From positions 62,001 through 126,000 of the forward strand of contig JAEWSC010000034.1 in the NCBI GenBank assembly GCA_023398575.1: 64,000 nt of DNA, in the 5' to 3' direction. This stretch comes from Bacillota bacterium. Lineage in GTDB: Bacteria > Bacillota > Clostridia > Christensenellales > Aristaeellaceae. The position numbers were made by a program, and so were the translations under genes. Every line of letters starts with the position of its first letter. Position 1 is the first letter of the stretch. Shown piece by piece: positions 62,261 through 64,000 of this stretch. The notes beneath the pieces are model-generated. The model made no database searches. It was not told the origin of the DNA and worked only from the letters and a program-made list of their open reading frames with translations.

Positions 62261-62467
62261 CTACCCAAGCTTTGCAAATGCGATCGTCTTTTCTTTCAAT
62301 GATATTTTTCCAACCTTATAACCATACTGCGTCAATTCTTTTTTGAAGTTCAAAAAGGAATGATCGATTTCAATCCCAGCAATGCGGTGGATGTCATCAA
62401 AGGTCAGTTGCAGCGCTGGTCTCCCGTCCTTTTGCAGGTATTCCCACAGCGCGTTGTACTTGCTCAA
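62261..62467 (-). CDS. DUF7662-like small protein, 68 aa
   Basis: Starts SKYNALWEYLQKDGRPALQL and includes FDDIHRIAGIEIDHSFLNF, the typical N-terminal pattern of DUF7662. Start codon TTG with AAAGGATGAGG upstream. Function unknown. Possibly truncated relative to longer members. Confidence 0.6.
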   Translation of the reverse strand: MSKYNALWEYLQKDGRPALQLTFDDIHRIAGIEIDHSFLNFKKELTQYGYKVGKISLKEKTIAFAKLG

Positions 62468-62473
62468 AACACC

Positions 62474-62962
62474 TCATCCTTTCGTGATAGCAGTCTCTCG
62501 TTCCCGTTTATAGTAGCGCAACAGATCATCCTCATGGGTATATACAAACCCGATCTTTTCCAGCACATGCTGGCTTCTTGTGTTGCGAAGAACACAATCG
62601 GCATAAATCGTTTTAAGGCCCAGCCCCTCAAAGGCATAGTTCACCAACAACCGTTCCGCCTCGGTGCCAAAGCCCCGGTTTTTGTACCGATCGCCGGAAA
62701 AATGGATGCTCATGGTGCCGCAACATTTTTCAATATCGATATATTTCAGCTGGATTTCCCCCACCGTTTGATCTCCAAGGCAGATGGCGAAATATCGTCT
62801 GCTCTCGTCCATGACCTTCTTTTGATAGTATTTCTCCACCTGCTGAGGGTCGTAGGTGTACGCTTCATGCCACATGGCGGGGTCGGAAACGTATTCACGC
62901 CAGAAGGCGTGGCAGCGCTCCAGCGTATAAGGCTTTAGCGCTATCAAATTTCCTTGCAGCAT
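62474..62962 (-). CDS. GNAT acetyltransferase, 162 aa
   Basis: A single GNAT domain: GNLIALKPYTLERCHAFWRE, IHFSGDRYKNRGFGTEAERL as coenzyme loop, NTRSQHVLEKIGFVYTHED near the end. Start at 62962 favoured by AGGTGG spacing. It marks the return of higher GC content after the AT-rich stretch. Confidence 0.88.
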   Translation of the reverse strand: MLQGNLIALKPYTLERCHAFWREYVSDPAMWHEAYTYDPQQVEKYYQKKVMDESRRYFAICLGDQTVGEIQLKYIDIEKCCGTMSIHFSGDRYKNRGFGTEAERLLVNYAFEGLGLKTIYADCVLRNTRSQHVLEKIGFVYTHEDDLLRYYKRERETAITKG

Positions 62963-63084
62963 CATTCCACCTCACACATAACTCCTATCGATCAATCCGT
63001 CAGAAGTGATTCATGAAAGAAGCACCGGGGTTGCTTGACAATACCGTTGCCAGGCAGTCATTTGAAGCATGTCATAGACGAACA

Positions 63085-63669
63085 TCACTTCGCTAGAGCC
63101 GCCGGATCATACCTCTCCCCAAATTCTACTCTGGCCAGCTCTGTATACTTTTGAACAAACGGCCCCTTGGCCAAAGTATAGGCATCCCGGTCATTAGGAT
63201 ACTGCATCTTTAATAAAAGCTTTAGTTTTGCGTACTCCGCCTGAATTTGCGTATACGCGATCAAGTAATCCCGAAAGTATAGTTCTCCCCAGTCTCCGAT
63301 GCGGCGGACATGGATATGCACCGCCTGCCCCCGAAAACCTTGTGGAGTATACCCCTTTAAGTACATGATCAAATCGCTCCCAGGTGTATTCACCACATAG
63401 CCCTCATCCAGCATTCGCTCAGTGAATGGCTTCAAATCACAATCCTCTGTCACTTCCAGCAAAATATCTATTGTCGGCTTCGCCAGCAGCCCCGGCACCG
63501 CGGTGCTGCCTATATGATGGATGCGCATGATTTTGTCTTGGAAAACCGATTGCAAAAATACCTTTTCGGCCTGATAATGTGCTGCCCATTCAGGCGTATA
63601 CTCCGCGAGTAAAACGGGAAACATCTCCGCCAGCTGCCCGGCAGTAACATGCTGAAAATCCTGACGCAT
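63085..63669 (-). CDS. GrpB/UPF0157-family nucleotidyltransferase-like protein
   Basis: The 194-residue protein has the GrpB core RIHHIGSTAVPGLLAKPTID followed by ILLEV, and HIHVRRIGDWGELYF. It has a nucleotidyltransferase-like fold with unknown reaction; some members are fused to dephospho-CoA kinase. RBS GGAGGATAATCGTC. It is downstream of the Arr gene on the same strand. Confidence 0.88.
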   Translation of the reverse strand: MRQDFQHVTAGQLAEMFPVLLAEYTPEWAAHYQAEKVFLQSVFQDKIMRIHHIGSTAVPGLLAKPTIDILLEVTEDCDLKPFTERMLDEGYVVNTPGSDLIMYLKGYTPQGFRGQAVHIHVRRIGDWGELYFRDYLIAYTQIQAEYAKLKLLLKMQYPNDRDAYTLAKGPFVQKYTELARVEFGERYDPAALAK

Positions 63670-63713
63670 GACGATTATCCTCCACGCGAGATCATTGGTA
63701 CGCCATTATACAG

Positions 63714-64000
63714 TTACTCATTGATTGCCTCAATGCCCTGCCGTTTCAGGTTTTCAAGGTGGTCTCGCATCTTTTGAAGCACCTCCGGAGAATGGCCTTC
63801 CCAAGTCAACACCTCGCTCACCACCCGCAACGGATGTTGTGTGCGGTAAGACCTGGTTGGATTGCCCGGAAATTTCTTATCCGTTAAATTTGGATCATCT
63901 TCAAAAAAGCCTGTAGGCTCCACGCAATAAATTCGGCCAGGCGCATCACCTGCCGCCAGTTCCGCACCCCACACAGCCGCATCCATAGTCGCGGTCAGGT
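63714..64000 (-). CDS. arr: Rifamycin ADP-ribosyltransferase Arr (C-terminal part, cut by window edge)
   Basis: The visible 95 residues read through to the edge in the Arr pattern: LTATMDAAVWGAELAAG, RIYCVEPTGFFEDDPN, KKFPGNPTRSYRTQHP and LTWEGHSPEVLQKMRDHL. Arr enzymes inactivate rifampicin by ADP-ribosylation. The reading frame continues past the window end, so the N-terminus is missing here. The Arr assignment is strong. Confidence 0.9.
   Translation of the reverse strand, partial: LTATMDAAVWGAELAAGDAPGRIYCVEPTGFFEDDPNLTDKKFPGNPTRSYRTQHPLRVVSEVLTWEGHSPEVLQKMRDHLENLKRQGIEAINE

Noticed and set aside
1..64000. CRISPR arrays, tRNA or rRNA genes, insertion sequences, prophage
   Set aside because: No regularly spaced repeats, no tRNA cloverleaf or rRNA sequence, and no transposase or phage gene was recognised.

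Overview
The window looks like a chromosomal segment from an anaerobic Firmicute of the class Clostridia. The reasons are strong GGAGG-type ribosome binding sites, frequent GTG and TTG starts, TTGACA/TATAAT promoters, many hairpin plus T-run terminators, and Clostridia-like proteins: sugar ABC importers without their own ATPase, a DegV protein, DUF523, a Mbeg1-like hydrolase, CsoR/CopA copper control and a YbiT-type ABC-F ATPase. GC content is roughly half. Two stretches (about 16.3-17.1 kb and 59.0-62.5 kb) are clearly AT-richer and look acquired. No rRNA, tRNA, CRISPR array, insertion sequence or prophage was seen.

Plant-polysaccharide use: two parallel minus-strand loci handle hemicellulose-type sugars. 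Locus 1 (1-5.1 kb) is binding protein, two permeases, winged-helix regulator and GH51 arabinofuranosidase (cut by the window edge). Locus 2 (18.2-27.0 kb) is a regulator, then GH2 glycosidase, binding protein, two permeases, an acyltransferase-like membrane protein and a GH43 enzyme. The two regulators are paralogues with the same large extra C-terminal domain. A complete oligopeptide importer follows (27.2-32.9 kb), with oppA divergent from oppBCDF.

Metal handling: a CsoR-controlled copper operon (13.9 to 9.4 kb) encodes CsoR, a DUF2318 protein, CopA, an unknown lipoprotein and a CopZ-like chaperone. Its promoter has perfect consensus boxes with an overlapping operator-like palindrome. A separate gene at 54.5 kb fuses a heavy-metal domain, a SafE-type membrane domain and a cupredoxin-like domain.

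Surface and housekeeping: a collagen-like Gly-X-Y secreted protein (33.0-34.6 kb), a TetR/membrane-protein pair, GAPDH, O-acetylhomoserine sulfhydrylase, DegV, nitroreductase, two aldo/keto reductases, a histidine phosphatase and an S66 peptidase.

Resistance-like content: nine genes with GNAT acetyltransferase domains (several tandem), a rifamycin ADP-ribosyltransferase (Arr) at the right edge and an ABC-F ATPase. Two of the GNAT genes (14.4 and 47.9 kb) have leaders with a promoter, a short leader ORF, mutually exclusive hairpins and an intrinsic terminator. This is the architecture of ribosome-mediated transcription attenuation known from antibiotic-inducible genes, and it is the most interesting regulatory system in the window. 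All functional calls are from reading the sequence; no database search was run.
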